From: a bacterium
GTDB taxonomy: Bacteria; Zhuqueibacterota; QNDG01; JAGLOF01
NCBI GenBank assembly: GCA_016934955.1
Contig: JAFGRY010000010.1
Location: 1 to 64,000 of the forward strand
Reading direction: 5' to 3'
DNA: 64,000 nucleotides
Part shown: positions 8,820 to 17,494 of the stretch, in pieces
How the letters are laid out: the number at the start of each line of letters is the position of its first letter
How positions within the stretch are numbered: the stretch's first letter is position 1
Notes under the pieces: generated by a model
The model's input: only the letters and a program-made list of their open reading frames with translations
Databases searched by the model: none
What the model was told of the DNA's origin: nothing
Program-made: the position numbers and the translations under genes

Positions 8820-10133
8820 TTACCCTGCCTTCTCCGGCGCGCCCATACCATCCGGCGCCTGTGCGGCCGTCCCCCTCTTCTCGATCCGCACTTTCTCGAT
8901 CCGCTGCTTTTGTATCTGCTCGACCGTCATGACGACATTGGCGTGGATGACGGTCTCGCCGACCTCCGGAATATGCTCGAGCATATGAAGAATGAATCCG
9001 CCCAGACTTTCAAATTCCTCCTCCTCCGGCAGGAGCAGTCCCAGGGTATCATTCAACTCTTCAATGCTGATCTTGCCGTCAGCCAGCCACTCCTTCTCAC
9101 CGGTCTGGGTGATGAGCGGCTGTTCCACATCATATTCATCCTGTATCTCGCCGACGATCTCTTCGAGTACGTCCTCAAGGGTAACGATGCCGGCCGTGCC
9201 GCCGTATTCATCGACGACGATCGCCATATGGTTTCGTTCCTGCTGAAAATCTCTCAGCAGTTCGTCGATTCCCTTGCTTTCCGGAATGAAATAGGCTTCC
9301 CGCACCAGTTCCCGCAGCGGCGGCACCGGCTGACCGGTCCCGGTCCAGTAGAGAATGTCTTTTACGTGCAGGATGCCCAGAATATTGTCGACCGTCCCGT
9401 CATAGACCGGTATCCGGGAATGTCCCTGCTCCTGCACCAGTTCGAGAAATGCCTCAAGAGGCGTGTCCTTTTCAACGCTGACAACATCCGTTCTCGGCAC
9501 CATGACCTCTCTCACCGTGGTCTCCCTGAACTCGAAGATTGAGTGGATCATACGGCGCTCGCTGGCTTTCAGAGCGCCTGTTTCCTCGCTGACCTCAAAC
9601 AGCGCCTTGAATTCTTCTTCATTGATAAAGGCCCTGTCTTTTCTCAATTTGAGAAACAGTGCGGCTCCCCGTGTCAGCGTTTCGAAGAAAAGCGAGATCG
9701 GCGTCAGCAGCAGCACGATACCGGTGAGCGGCATCGATACGGCCCGGGCGAACGGTATCGCCCGTTTCACCGCGATAATTTTCGGTGTGATCTCACTGAA
9801 AATGAGCAGCACCAGCGTGACCACAACAACCTCGATTACAAACAGGAGCAGCGGCGAACCGGCATCGTGCAGCAGGCGGCTGGTAAAGAGAGCGGCCACC
9901 GTGGCCGCGGCGACATTCACCAGCGTATTTCCGACAAGAATCGCGTTGAGCAGTCTCTGGGGACGGTTGAGCAGCGCAAGCACCCGTTTCGCGGCATGTC
10001 CGGCCCCGGTCTTTTTCAGACGGCGCACGTCCATGTCCGAAAGGGAGAAGAATGCGGATTCAGATCCCGAGAAAAAACCGGAAATCAGCACCAGGATAAC
10101 GAACTCCGCCAGATACCAGATCGTATGGTCCAT
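8820..10133 (-). CDS. CNNM/CorC-HlyC family membrane protein with CBS domains
   Basis: Protein of 437 residues with the order DUF21/CNNM transmembrane domain (about 1-190, opening '[19 protein letters not shown]'), paired CBS domains (about 205-330, '[14 protein letters not shown]' and '[20 protein letters not shown]') and a C-terminal CorC/HlyC domain (about 345-420). Family members are linked to Mg2+/Co2+ efflux or Mg2+ homeostasis; the hemolysin name is historical. It starts 1 base after the ybeY stop and is the last gene of the phoH-pgpH-ybeY-corC-like unit, a frequent bacterial arrangement. Substrate not shown by sequence. Confidence 0.92.
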   Translation of the reverse strand: MDHTIWYLAEFVILVLISGFFSGSESAFFSLSDMDVRRLKKTGAGHAAKRVLALLNRPQRLLNAILVGNTLVNVAAATVAALFTSRLLHDAGSPLLLFVIEVVVVTLVLLIFSEITPKIIAVKRAIPFARAVSMPLTGIVLLLTPISLFFETLTRGAALFLKLRKDRAFINEEEFKALFEVSEETGALKASERRMIHSIFEFRETTVREVMVPRTDVVSVEKDTPLEAFLELVQEQGHSRIPVYDGTVDNILGILHVKDILYWTGTGQPVPPLRELVREAYFIPESKGIDELLRDFQQERNHMAIVVDEYGGTAGIVTLEDVLEEIVGEIQDEYDVEQPLITQTGEKEWLADGKISIEELNDTLGLLLPEEEEFESLGGFILHMLEHIPEVGETVIHANVVMTVEQIQKQRIEKVRIEKRGTAAQAPDGMGAPEKAG

Positions 10134-10134
10134 A

Positions 10135-10566
10135 TCAGATTATTCCATCCGTTTTCAAACGGTCAAGGTAGTGATTTTCCTTCACGGTCATGCGTTCCCG
10201 GGAGCGGTCGTCCTTATCATCGTATCCGTGAAGATGCAGCACTCCGTGTATCAGCAGACGGGCCGTCTCTTCGAAAAGGGAAACACCGTACTCCCCGGCC
10301 TGATCCGCCGCTCTCTCGGTGCTCACATACAGTTCACCCCAGATATCGTCGTCCTCGTCATCCAGGGGAAACGCGATCACATCCGTGGGCCGGTCCTTGC
10401 CGAAAAAATCGCGGTTCAATGCCTGAATACAGGCGTCATTGGTCATGACAATGGACAGTGTTCCGGAAAAGGGTGTCTCTTCGCCCGTCAGCACCGCCTT
10501 GACAACGGCCGTAATCCAGCGTTTTTCCGGAACGTCCTCGATATCCTGATAACTGATATCAATCAT
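10135..10566 (-). CDS. ybeY: Endoribonuclease YbeY, rRNA maturation factor
   Basis: Protein of 143 residues, the family length. The metal-binding motif is IHGVLHLHGYDDKDD: His107 and His111 match the canonical H-x3-H-x5-H pattern, but the third ligand (position 117) is Asp instead of His. From memory, Bacteroidetes-type YbeY proteins also carry Asp there, so this is likely a lineage trait and not loss of function. YbeY acts in 16S rRNA 3'-end processing and 70S quality control. It overlaps pgpH by 4 bases and lies next to phoH, its usual partner. Confidence 0.94.
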   Translation of the reverse strand: MIDISYQDIEDVPEKRWITAVVKAVLTGEETPFSGTLSIVMTNDACIQALNRDFFGKDRPTDVIAFPLDDEDDDIWGELYVSTERAADQAGEYGVSLFEETARLLIHGVLHLHGYDDKDDRSRERMTVKENHYLDRLKTDGII

Positions 10567-12785
10567 TTTTCTTCCTTCTCCGGGTACTCGATGCGCGCGT
10601 GGAAAATGCCCGCGAGAATCGTGAGGAAACTCTCCTTGATTTTTTCCAGGTCCCGCAGCGTGAGCGGCGATTGATCCAGCTGGCGTTCCTGAAATCTGCC
10701 GTCGATAATATCATCCACCAGCCCCTTGAGACGGGCATGCGTCGGTTTTTTCAGCGCCCGGCTGGCGGCCTCGACCGCGTCCGCGAGCATAACGATGGCC
10801 GTCTCCTTGGTCTGGGGCCTCGGCCCCGCGTACCGGTAATCTTCCTCATGCACATCACCCGCGTTTTCCGTGTTCAGGGCCTTGTTATAGAAAAATGAAA
10901 TCAGTGTTGTTCCGTGATGCTGTGCGATGGTGTCAATGATCGCCTTTGGAAGTTTATATTTTTTGGCAAACTCGACGCCCTTTTTCACATGATTCATCAG
11001 CACGAGGGCGCTCATGCTGGGATTTAGCCTCGCATGGGGCTGTTCTCCGGGCAGCTGGTTCTCGATGAAATACTCCTCCTTTTCCAGCTTCCCGATATCG
11101 TGGTAATAGGACCCCACCCTGGCTACCAGCGAATTGGCGGATGTGGCCTGAGCCCCCGCTTCCGCGAGACTGCCCACGATAATCGAGTGATGGTAGGTAC
11201 CCGGAGCCGTGGTTGACAGCTGCTTTAAAAGAGGATGATTGAGATTGCTCAGTTCCAGCAGGGAAAAATCTGTGGTGAACCCGAAGGCGGATTCGACCAG
11301 GGGGATCAGCCCGTAGGTCACCACCGGAATGAGAAGTCCGCTGAGGGCGCCGAACACCCAGTCACCGGCGATCTGACTGAAGGGAGTCATCTGCATGAAT
11401 CCCGTCACCGTGATGATGAACAGATAGGCGCCGACCAGGGCGATCACCATGCGCACCAGCTGTCCCCTGCTTCTGATCTGCCTGGTCGTCACCACCCCGG
11501 CGACACCGGTAAGGAAAGCGGCAACGGTAACGCCGAATTCACCGCCCCAGAGCCCGCCGCAGAGAACGGCCAGCACCGCCGCAGCGATATACCCGAGCTT
11601 CGTGTCATAGAGGATCGAGAGCAGCATCGCTCCCATGGCAACGGGAATGAAATACTCGGAGCCCCCGATCTCCCGCAGAACAAAGGTGAGGATGCTGATG
11701 AGCAGGATGACCAGGCCGATTAAAATCAGCGATTTATTGTCTTTTAGAATCTCGGGATCGTCGAGGTTGATGAACACGGAAAAAATATAGAGAATAAAGA
11801 GCACGAACCCCAGCCGGCCCGCAATCGGCAGGATCCGGTGAATGCCGCCTGCGTCACTGCCCTTTTCGGACATTTTACTGGCGAGCGAATCGAGCTTCTT
11901 TCTGATGTCCAGAGTGATGCGTTCATTCTCGTCGACGATCAGTTCCTTTTCAAAAATAAGCCCGCTGCTGCTGGGAACCCGCGCCTTGATTTGCTGCCGG
12001 CGCTGTTCAGTTATTTCATCATCCGGCCTGATGTTCGGGCGCAGCACCATGTCGATTACACTGTAACCGAGCACCAGCAGTTCCTCGGGCAGATCGGCGT
12101 CGCTTTTCAGCAGGTTAAACGCCTGCTTCCTGGCATCTGAAATATGAAAAAAATCGTCGTATTCATAAATATTTTCCACCCCGTCCACGTTCACGGCCAT
12201 CTTGCTGTTCTGCCCCGGCCCCGGTTTCTCGACGTCGTAGACACCGACGGTGAGATGGTCGCGTACAACGTTCTTCAGTTTTTCTCTGAGCCTTGTCAGC
12301 AGCGATCCCGGAATGCGGGATCCGGTCCTGAGCAGCGCATCCTTTACCGAGGTGTCAAGCGTCAGGGAATAGGCGGAAAACAGCGTGTCCGCAATCGCTC
12401 TCCTGGTTTCCGGACTGCGGCGCACCTGTTCGCGACAGCGTCTGATCTCCTCGAAAAGCGTGTCGATGCGGGCCGTGGCGGTCTCGGCCTGATGATCCAT
12501 GCGGTTGAAGACGCGGCTGACCTTTCGCGCCGCCTCCTCCTGGTCATGACGGTACTCTTCTTCGGTTTTGAGGATCTCAAAATCATAGGGAGCAAGGATC
12601 CGGCGGGTGCTGATGCTGCCCTCTTTCAGATCGGCGAACTGCATCGCTCTTCCGCCCGGGAACATCAGACTGATGGAGACGAGCAGCACCGTAATCGTGG
12701 AGATCAGGGTGAACCTGCGGCTGAACTCCTTGTCCCGCTTGAATTTTGCTTCCGTTGAACGCAGAAAGTGCAGCACTATGTTCAT
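10563..12785 (-). CDS. 7TM-HD phosphohydrolase, PgpH-like c-di-AMP phosphodiesterase
   Basis: Protein of 740 residues: an N-terminal membrane segment (about 25-45), a large extracytoplasmic 7TMR-HDED domain (about 60-310), a cluster of seven transmembrane helices (about 325-515, beginning 'GRLGFVLFILYIFSVFINL') and a C-terminal HD domain ('TYHHSIIVGSLAEAGA', 'VGSYYHDIGKLEK', 'HHGTTLISFFY'). The HD histidines and aspartate are present. Characterised relatives (Listeria PgpH, Bacillus YqfF) hydrolyse c-di-AMP; activity here is inferred from family. No diadenylate cyclase gene is in this window, but a CdaR-like ybbR gene is at 41421. It overlaps phoH and ybeY by 4 bases each. Confidence 0.92.
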   Translation of the reverse strand: MNIVLHFLRSTEAKFKRDKEFSRRFTLISTITVLLVSISLMFPGGRAMQFADLKEGSISTRRILAPYDFEILKTEEEYRHDQEEAARKVSRVFNRMDHQAETATARIDTLFEEIRRCREQVRRSPETRRAIADTLFSAYSLTLDTSVKDALLRTGSRIPGSLLTRLREKLKNVVRDHLTVGVYDVEKPGPGQNSKMAVNVDGVENIYEYDDFFHISDARKQAFNLLKSDADLPEELLVLGYSVIDMVLRPNIRPDDEITEQRRQQIKARVPSSSGLIFEKELIVDENERITLDIRKKLDSLASKMSEKGSDAGGIHRILPIAGRLGFVLFILYIFSVFINLDDPEILKDNKSLILIGLVILLISILTFVLREIGGSEYFIPVAMGAMLLSILYDTKLGYIAAAVLAVLCGGLWGGEFGVTVAAFLTGVAGVVTTRQIRSRGQLVRMVIALVGAYLFIITVTGFMQMTPFSQIAGDWVFGALSGLLIPVVTYGLIPLVESAFGFTTDFSLLELSNLNHPLLKQLSTTAPGTYHHSIIVGSLAEAGAQATSANSLVARVGSYYHDIGKLEKEEYFIENQLPGEQPHARLNPSMSALVLMNHVKKGVEFAKKYKLPKAIIDTIAQHHGTTLISFFYNKALNTENAGDVHEEDYRYAGPRPQTKETAIVMLADAVEAASRALKKPTHARLKGLVDDIIDGRFQERQLDQSPLTLRDLEKIKESFLTILAGIFHARIEYPEKEEK

Positions 12786-13759
12786 GATGACTCTCCGCCG
12801 CCGTTTTGCGCGGCCTGATAGGTTTCGTAGGCCTGAATGATCTCCTTGACCAGCCGATGCCGGACCACATCTTTTCGATCCAGCCTGATAAAAGCGACCC
12901 CCTCGATATTGACCAGAATGTCCTGTATCTGAACGAGACCAGAGGTGACATCACGGGCCAGATCGATCTGGGTCACATCACCGGTAATGATCGCCTTTGA
13001 ATTGACGCCGAGACGGGTCAGAAACATCTTCATCTGCATGGTGGTCGTATTCTGCGCCTCATCCAGAATGACGAACGCGTTGTTCAGCGTCCTGCCCCGC
13101 ATATAGGCCAGCGGTATGATCTCGATTGTCTTCTTTTCCACATACCGCTGCAGCTGATCGGCGGGCAGCATGCTGAATATGGCGTCGGTGAGCGGCTTGA
13201 GATAGGGATCCACCTTGTCCATCAGATCGCCGGGAAGATATCCCAGGCTCTCTCCCGCTTCAATAGCCGGGCGGGCCAGAACGATGCGGGAAATCTGCCG
13301 TTTCTGAAACGCGGCCAGCGCCATGGCTACGGCAAGAAATGTTTTCCCGGTACCCGCCGGACCGATGACGAATACGATATCGTTTTTAATCACCGCCTGC
13401 CGGTAGCGCTCCTGCCCCGCCGTCTTCGCCCGGATCACGCTTTTTTTTGCCGTGAGAATGACCGACGAGTCCTCCTCGTCAGCAGCGGAAGAGCGGCCCT
13501 CACCGGCTTTGATCATGTCGATGGCGATATCGATCTCCGACCTGTCGAGCCTCCCGTTGCGGTTGAGCAGAAACATCAGCTCCTTGAAGAGCCGCTCCGC
13601 GAGGGCGACATGTTCGGGTTCTCCCTTGAGGATAAGCATGTCGTCCCTGATGATCGCTTTCACCCCCACCGCCTCTTCAATCATCCGCATGTGGGCATCG
13701 TGGGTTCCGAGCAGGGAGAGCTGATCGACGCCGCTGAGAGATATGTTGATTGTTTCCAT
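12782..13759 (-). CDS. phoH: PhoH-like ATPase
   Basis: Protein of 325 residues with an N-terminal KH-like region (about 1-110) and a PhoH P-loop domain: Walker A GPAGTGKT, Walker B 'NAFVILDEAQNTT'. The DEAQN motif and 'ITGDVTQIDL' are family hallmarks. PhoH proteins are RNA-linked ATPases/helicases that co-occur with ybeY, as here. The N-terminus aligns with the family, so the ATG at 13759 is credible although no Shine-Dalgarno sequence precedes it: only 15 bases separate it from the T-tract of the upstream terminator. A promoter inside or before that terminator, or read-through, must drive the operon. Confidence 0.94.
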   Translation of the reverse strand: METINISLSGVDQLSLLGTHDAHMRMIEEAVGVKAIIRDDMLILKGEPEHVALAERLFKELMFLLNRNGRLDRSEIDIAIDMIKAGEGRSSAADEEDSSVILTAKKSVIRAKTAGQERYRQAVIKNDIVFVIGPAGTGKTFLAVAMALAAFQKRQISRIVLARPAIEAGESLGYLPGDLMDKVDPYLKPLTDAIFSMLPADQLQRYVEKKTIEIIPLAYMRGRTLNNAFVILDEAQNTTTMQMKMFLTRLGVNSKAIITGDVTQIDLARDVTSGLVQIQDILVNIEGVAFIRLDRKDVVRHRLVKEIIQAYETYQAAQNGGGESS

Positions 13760-13774
13760 AGCTGTTGACCGTAG

Positions 13775-13813
13775 AAAAAAACTCTCCCTTTCATGGTACC
13801 ATGAAAGGGAGAG
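13775..13813 (-). terminator. Strong intrinsic terminator after the LysM gene
   Basis: A perfect 32-base palindrome (13782-13813, arms CTCTCCCTTTCATGGT and its complement) followed on the minus strand by seven Ts (13775-13781). It ends the lipoprotein-LysM transcript 73 bases after the LysM stop. Confidence 0.9.
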
Positions 13814-13885
13814 CTATAACAATCGGATTACTTCATCATCTGCTTTTTCATCGCCCGTGCAGGGCAGAGCGATCCCTGATTCTTG

Positions 13886-14740
13886 CTACTGTTTCGGAAT
13901 CGTCAGCACCTGGTAGGGATAGATGAGATTCTGATCCTGGATGATGTCTTTATTGGCTTCGTACAATTTCGTCCACTTGGTGGGATCATTGAATACTTTT
14001 GCCATACCGGCGATCTTGTAGAGGAATTCGCCTTTTTCAACGAGGTGCTCGTTCTTGGCGACGCCGCGGGCGATATTGAAGATCTGATCCGAATAAATGA
14101 GATCGGGATTCTTGATCTGATCCTTGTTGACGTTGTAGATACGAATCCACTGAAGGGGATTATCGTAAATATCGGGTTTCTTCGCGATTTTCCAGAGATT
14201 GTCGTTCGCGACAACCGTGTACTGGTCAAAAATATTCGCAGGCATGTTTGCTTCCAGAGCGGCGACCTTGCCTTCCAGCTCGGCAATTTTGTTTTCCATC
14301 TCCGTCAGCAGTGCGATCTTGCTCTCTTTTGCTGTTGCAATCCGGTCTTTCAGGGCACAAAGTTCTTCCTGTCTGCGGAAAAGATCTTCAGCCGAAATGC
14401 TGCTCAAGCCGTCGAGTCCGGCATCGATGTCGTTCAGATCCGTGCCAAAGGCCTCTACACCGGCTTTGTCCGTGCCGAGCATCTCATAGATTTCCGTCCA
14501 GGTTGCATCGATCTCGCCCTGGGTGTCGGTAATCTGGCCGTTCAGGCCTTCGATGTCGGTATTCAGTGCGTTAATTTTCTCTTGTGCAGCAGTTTCCCGG
14601 CCCTGCCATTCCGCAAGCTGAACCTTGTACTCATCCATTTTAATCTTGCGTTCTTCCTGGGCGAATAACGAACCGCTCAGCAGCAGGGACACGATACAGA
14701 TCACCGAGAAAAGCTGTATCAGGGTACCGTATTTTTTCAT
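13886..14740 (-). CDS. Exported coiled-coil protein with LysM-like repeats
   Basis: Protein of 284 residues with a Sec signal peptide (residues 1-27, cleavage near GSLFAQ). A long coiled coil spans about 30-165 ('RETAAQEKINALNTDIEGL', 'LLTEMENKIAELEGKVAAL'). Two LysM-like modules follow at about 172-222 ('YTVVANDNLWKIAKKPDIY') and 228-283 ('HLVEKGEFLYKIAGMAKVF'), both ending in a 'DLIYxxQ(I/V)' element. LysM modules bind peptidoglycan glycans, so this likely connects the cell wall with another envelope component through the coiled coil. Partner is probably the lipoprotein encoded 41 bases upstream, which also has a coiled coil; they share a promoter and terminator. Confidence 0.85.
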   Translation of the reverse strand: MKKYGTLIQLFSVICIVSLLLSGSLFAQEERKIKMDEYKVQLAEWQGRETAAQEKINALNTDIEGLNGQITDTQGEIDATWTEIYEMLGTDKAGVEAFGTDLNDIDAGLDGLSSISAEDLFRRQEELCALKDRIATAKESKIALLTEMENKIAELEGKVAALEANMPANIFDQYTVVANDNLWKIAKKPDIYDNPLQWIRIYNVNKDQIKNPDLIYSDQIFNIARGVAKNEHLVEKGEFLYKIAGMAKVFNDPTKWTKLYEANKDIIQDQNLIYPYQVLTIPKQ

Positions 14741-14781
14741 CCTTCTCTCCTCCTTGTTACCTCAGTCCTGGCGCAATCGAT

Positions 14782-15045
14782 CTACAGTTTGGACTGAACA
14801 GTCTTTTTCTCTTCACCAACTTTTTTCAGTTCGTCCTGCTTGTCAGCGAGTTTCGCCTCCAAAGCGGCTTTCTCTTTTTCCAGCTCTGTCACTTTCTCTT
14901 CTGCGGAAAGTGCGGCTGCCTTGGTTTCATCCAGTGCCTGCAGCTGTTCTTCATTTGCGTACCGAGTACATCCCGTCGCCATGAAGGCTGCCAGCAGGAG
15001 CACAGAACAAAACACCAGAACAGTTTTCCGAACGCCTTCTCTCAT
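14782..15045 (-). CDS. Small coiled-coil lipoprotein
   Basis: Protein of 87 residues. The ATG at 15045 is preferred over a GTG three codons upstream because AGGAGG lies 8 bases before it. A lipobox (LLLAAFMATGC) gives a lipidated cysteine at about residue 23, followed by a heptad-like coiled coil rich in Glu, Lys, Ala and Leu to the C-terminus. Architecture resembles Lpp-type or Pal-associated lipoproteins, but no specific family is recognised. It is the first gene of a two-gene unit with the LysM protein, and a role in tethering outer membrane to the wall is inference. Confidence 0.8.
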   Translation of the reverse strand: MREGVRKTVLVFCSVLLLAAFMATGCTRYANEEQLQALDETKAAALSAEEKVTELEKEKAALEAKLADKQDELKKVGEEKKTVQSKL

Positions 15046-15096
15046 TCCCAACACCTCCTTTTACGTTGAATTACAACAGCTTAATTCCTGCTCAGA

Positions 15097-15125
15097 AGTA
15101 TAACAAAAATTCCCCTTATTGTCAA
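15097..15125 (-). promoter_or_regulatory. Near-consensus sigma-70 promoter of the lipoprotein-LysM unit
   Basis: TTGACA (15120-15125), 17 bases, TATACT (15097-15102) on the minus strand; the same hexamers and spacing as the promoter at 5397-5425. The start would be near 15090, giving a leader of about 45 bases. Such strength fits an abundant envelope protein. Confidence 0.8.
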
Positions 15126-15174
15126 GAGAAAAAACATAACGCCAGATTAATCATTCGTGCCAGGCTTATCTCTT

Positions 15175-16959
15175 TTATTCCTCTGTTTTTAGGATGGTTA
15201 TCCCCAACTCATCCAGCTGCTTTTCATCGACTTTCGAGGGGGATTCATCCATGAGCGAAAACGCGCTGGTCGTTTTCGGAAACGCGATGACCTCACGTAT
15301 GGAAGTTTCACCCGCAATCAAGGTGACCAGCCGGTCGAGACCGAAAGCGATGCCGCCGTGGGGCGGCGCGCCGAATTCCAGGGCCCGCATGAGAAATCCG
15401 AATTTTCGTTCGGCCGTCTCCGCGTCGATTCCCAGAGTGCTGAACAGCAGCTGCTGTACATCACGCCGGTAGTTTCTGATGCTGCCGCCCGCTACCTCGG
15501 AACCGTTCAGCACCAGGTCGTAGGCCCGGGCCCTGACACTGCCGGGATCGGTCGCAAGCCGGGAAATATCTTCGGGTTTCGGCGAGGTGAACGGGTGATG
15601 CATCGCCGTATACCGCTGTTCCGCCTCATCCCAGTCGAGCAGCGGAAAATCGAGCACCCACACCGGCGCGAATGTCCCGTCGGGAATACGGCCGAATGCG
15701 GCCGCGAGGTGTCTGCGCAGATTTCCCAGCGCGGCCGCGGTCACGGCCGGCCTGTCGGCGACGATGAACAGGGCGTCCCCGGGTCGCATGCTGAAACGGT
15801 CCGTGAGCGCTTCAGCCACGCCCGGCTGGAGAAATTTAAGGATCGGTGACGACGCACCCTCCTCTTTCATCTGAATGACCACCAGCCCCTTCGCTCCGAA
15901 TCCGCGTATATACTCGGTGAGATCGTCCACCTGTTTTCGCGAAAGCGGACCGCACTGTTCCAGCGTGAACCCCCGGACCGCGCCGTTTCCGGACACGGTG
16001 TCGTCGAAAACCTTGAAGCCCGAACGGCCGACCAGCTCGTTCAGCGGCTCGATTTCCATACCGTACCGGATGTCCGGGCTGTCGTTCCCATATCTGAGGA
16101 GGGCTTCGTCGTATCCCATTCTGGGGAAGGGCACGGGAAGGTCGATGCCGGCCGCCTCCCTGAATACGGCGGCCATCAGGCCCTCCACGACCTGGATGAT
16201 CCCGTCCTCATCGATGAAGGACATCTCGACATCGATCTGGGTGAATTCGGGCTGGCGGTCGGCGCGGAGATCCTCGTCCCGGAAACACTTCACGATCTGG
16301 AAATAACGGTCGAAGCCGGCGACCATCAGCAGCTGTTTATAGGTCTGCGGCGACTGGGGCAGGGCGTAAAAACATCCCTTGTGAATACGGCTGGGCACCA
16401 GGTAGTCTCTCGCTCCTTCAGGGGTGCTCTTCATCAGCATGGGAGTCTCGATCTCCACAAACCGCTGATGATCGAAATAGCGCCGCACGGTCTGGCTGAC
16501 ACGATGGCGAAGCAGGATATTTTTCTGCATGACCGGGCGGCGGAGATCGAGGTAGCGGTATTTCAGCCGCGTTTCGTCGGACGCATCGTTGTCGTCCCTG
16601 ATCATAAACGGCAGTTCCCGGCAGTCGTTAAGCAGTTCCAGATCCGTCGCCACCACTTCAATCTCCCCGGTGGCGAGATCTCCCCGCACCATGTCCGCCG
16701 GCCGCAGCCCCACTGTTCCTTTCACGGCGACGACCGATTCCATACGCAGTCTGGCCGCCCGTTCAGCGAGTTCCCTGTTCTCCTCCGGGCGGAACACCAC
16801 CTGGGTAATCCCGTACCTGTCCCGCAAATCGATGAATATCACGCCTCCGAGGTCACGGTGATTCATCACCCAGCCCGCGAGGACGACCGACGCGCCGCTG
16901 TCATCCCTGCGCGCATCTCCGCAGGTATGGCTGCGGATCCAGCTCTGATTATTCGCCAC
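15175..16959 (-). CDS. aspS: Aspartyl-tRNA synthetase
   Basis: Protein of 594 residues from a GTG start at 16959, selected because CAGGAG lies 6 bases upstream and the length then fits bacterial AspRS; an upstream in-frame ATG at 17022 would add 21 residues without homology. The domains are an N-terminal OB fold ('VVLAGWVMNHRDLGGVIFIDLRD'), the class II catalytic core split by the bacterial GAD insertion (about 310-420), motif 2 'FRDEDLRADRQPEFTQID' and motif 3 'GIAFGLDRLV'. It charges tRNA-Asp; whether it also misacylates tRNA-Asn cannot be told because gatCAB is not in the window. The tandem repeats at 17051-17243 lie just upstream. Confidence 0.96.
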   Translation of the reverse strand: MANNQSWIRSHTCGDARRDDSGASVVLAGWVMNHRDLGGVIFIDLRDRYGITQVVFRPEENRELAERAARLRMESVVAVKGTVGLRPADMVRGDLATGEIEVVATDLELLNDCRELPFMIRDDNDASDETRLKYRYLDLRRPVMQKNILLRHRVSQTVRRYFDHQRFVEIETPMLMKSTPEGARDYLVPSRIHKGCFYALPQSPQTYKQLLMVAGFDRYFQIVKCFRDEDLRADRQPEFTQIDVEMSFIDEDGIIQVVEGLMAAVFREAAGIDLPVPFPRMGYDEALLRYGNDSPDIRYGMEIEPLNELVGRSGFKVFDDTVSGNGAVRGFTLEQCGPLSRKQVDDLTEYIRGFGAKGLVVIQMKEEGASSPILKFLQPGVAEALTDRFSMRPGDALFIVADRPAVTAAALGNLRRHLAAAFGRIPDGTFAPVWVLDFPLLDWDEAEQRYTAMHHPFTSPKPEDISRLATDPGSVRARAYDLVLNGSEVAGGSIRNYRRDVQQLLFSTLGIDAETAERKFGFLMRALEFGAPPHGGIAFGLDRLVTLIAGETSIREVIAFPKTTSAFSLMDESPSKVDEKQLDELGITILKTEE

Positions 16960-17050
16960 TCGATGCTCCTGTTCGTTACTGTCTCTGGATTGGAAAAAAT
17001 AAGATAGCACTTTCCGCGGCAATATGCAAGAGTGAATAGGGAAAAAGGCG

Positions 17051-17243
<193 letters not shown>

Positions 17244-17247
17244 TAAA

Positions 17248-17273
17248 AGTATATTCTAATATTTTACAGTCAA
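17248..17273 (-). promoter_or_regulatory. Possible aspS promoter with short spacer
   Basis: TTGACT (17268-17273) and TATACT (17248-17253) on the minus strand, but only 14 bases apart, which is suboptimal for sigma-70. If used, the 35-base and 7-base arrays would be transcribed in the aspS leader. Confidence 0.3.
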
Positions 17274-17292
17274 GTGTTTTCTTCGCCCCCTG

Positions 17293-17364
17293 AACTCATC
17301 AACTCATCAACTCATCAACTCATCAACCCATGAACCCTTTAACCCTTGAACCCTTGAACACCTT
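17293..17364. repeat. Degenerate 8-base tandem repeat
   Basis: Nine octamers in register: AACTCATC four times, then AACCCATG, AACCCTTT, AACCCTTG twice and AACACCTT. It is separated from the GGAGACC array by an AT-rich 50-base segment. Non-coding; it sits between the terminator of the AgmX-like gene and aspS. Confidence 0.9.
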
Positions 17365-17433
17365 CCCGCTCTCACGATCTTCTTGCAGAGAACGGAGCAG
17401 CCGGGTCCTGCCTCCAGCCTCTAGTCTCCCATG

Positions 17434-17461
17434 AAAAAAGACCGTCCCTCCCGGAACGGTC
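17434..17461 (-). terminator. Terminator of the TPR-ExbBD-AgmX operon
   Basis: GACCGT (minus strand, 17456-17461) pairs with ACGGTC (17440-17445) around a 10-base loop and is followed by six Ts (17434-17439). It lies 33 bases after the stop of the AgmX-like gene. Confidence 0.85.
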
Positions 17462-17494
17462 CTCCTGTCAATGTCTGATCATGTCCTGCGGTGA

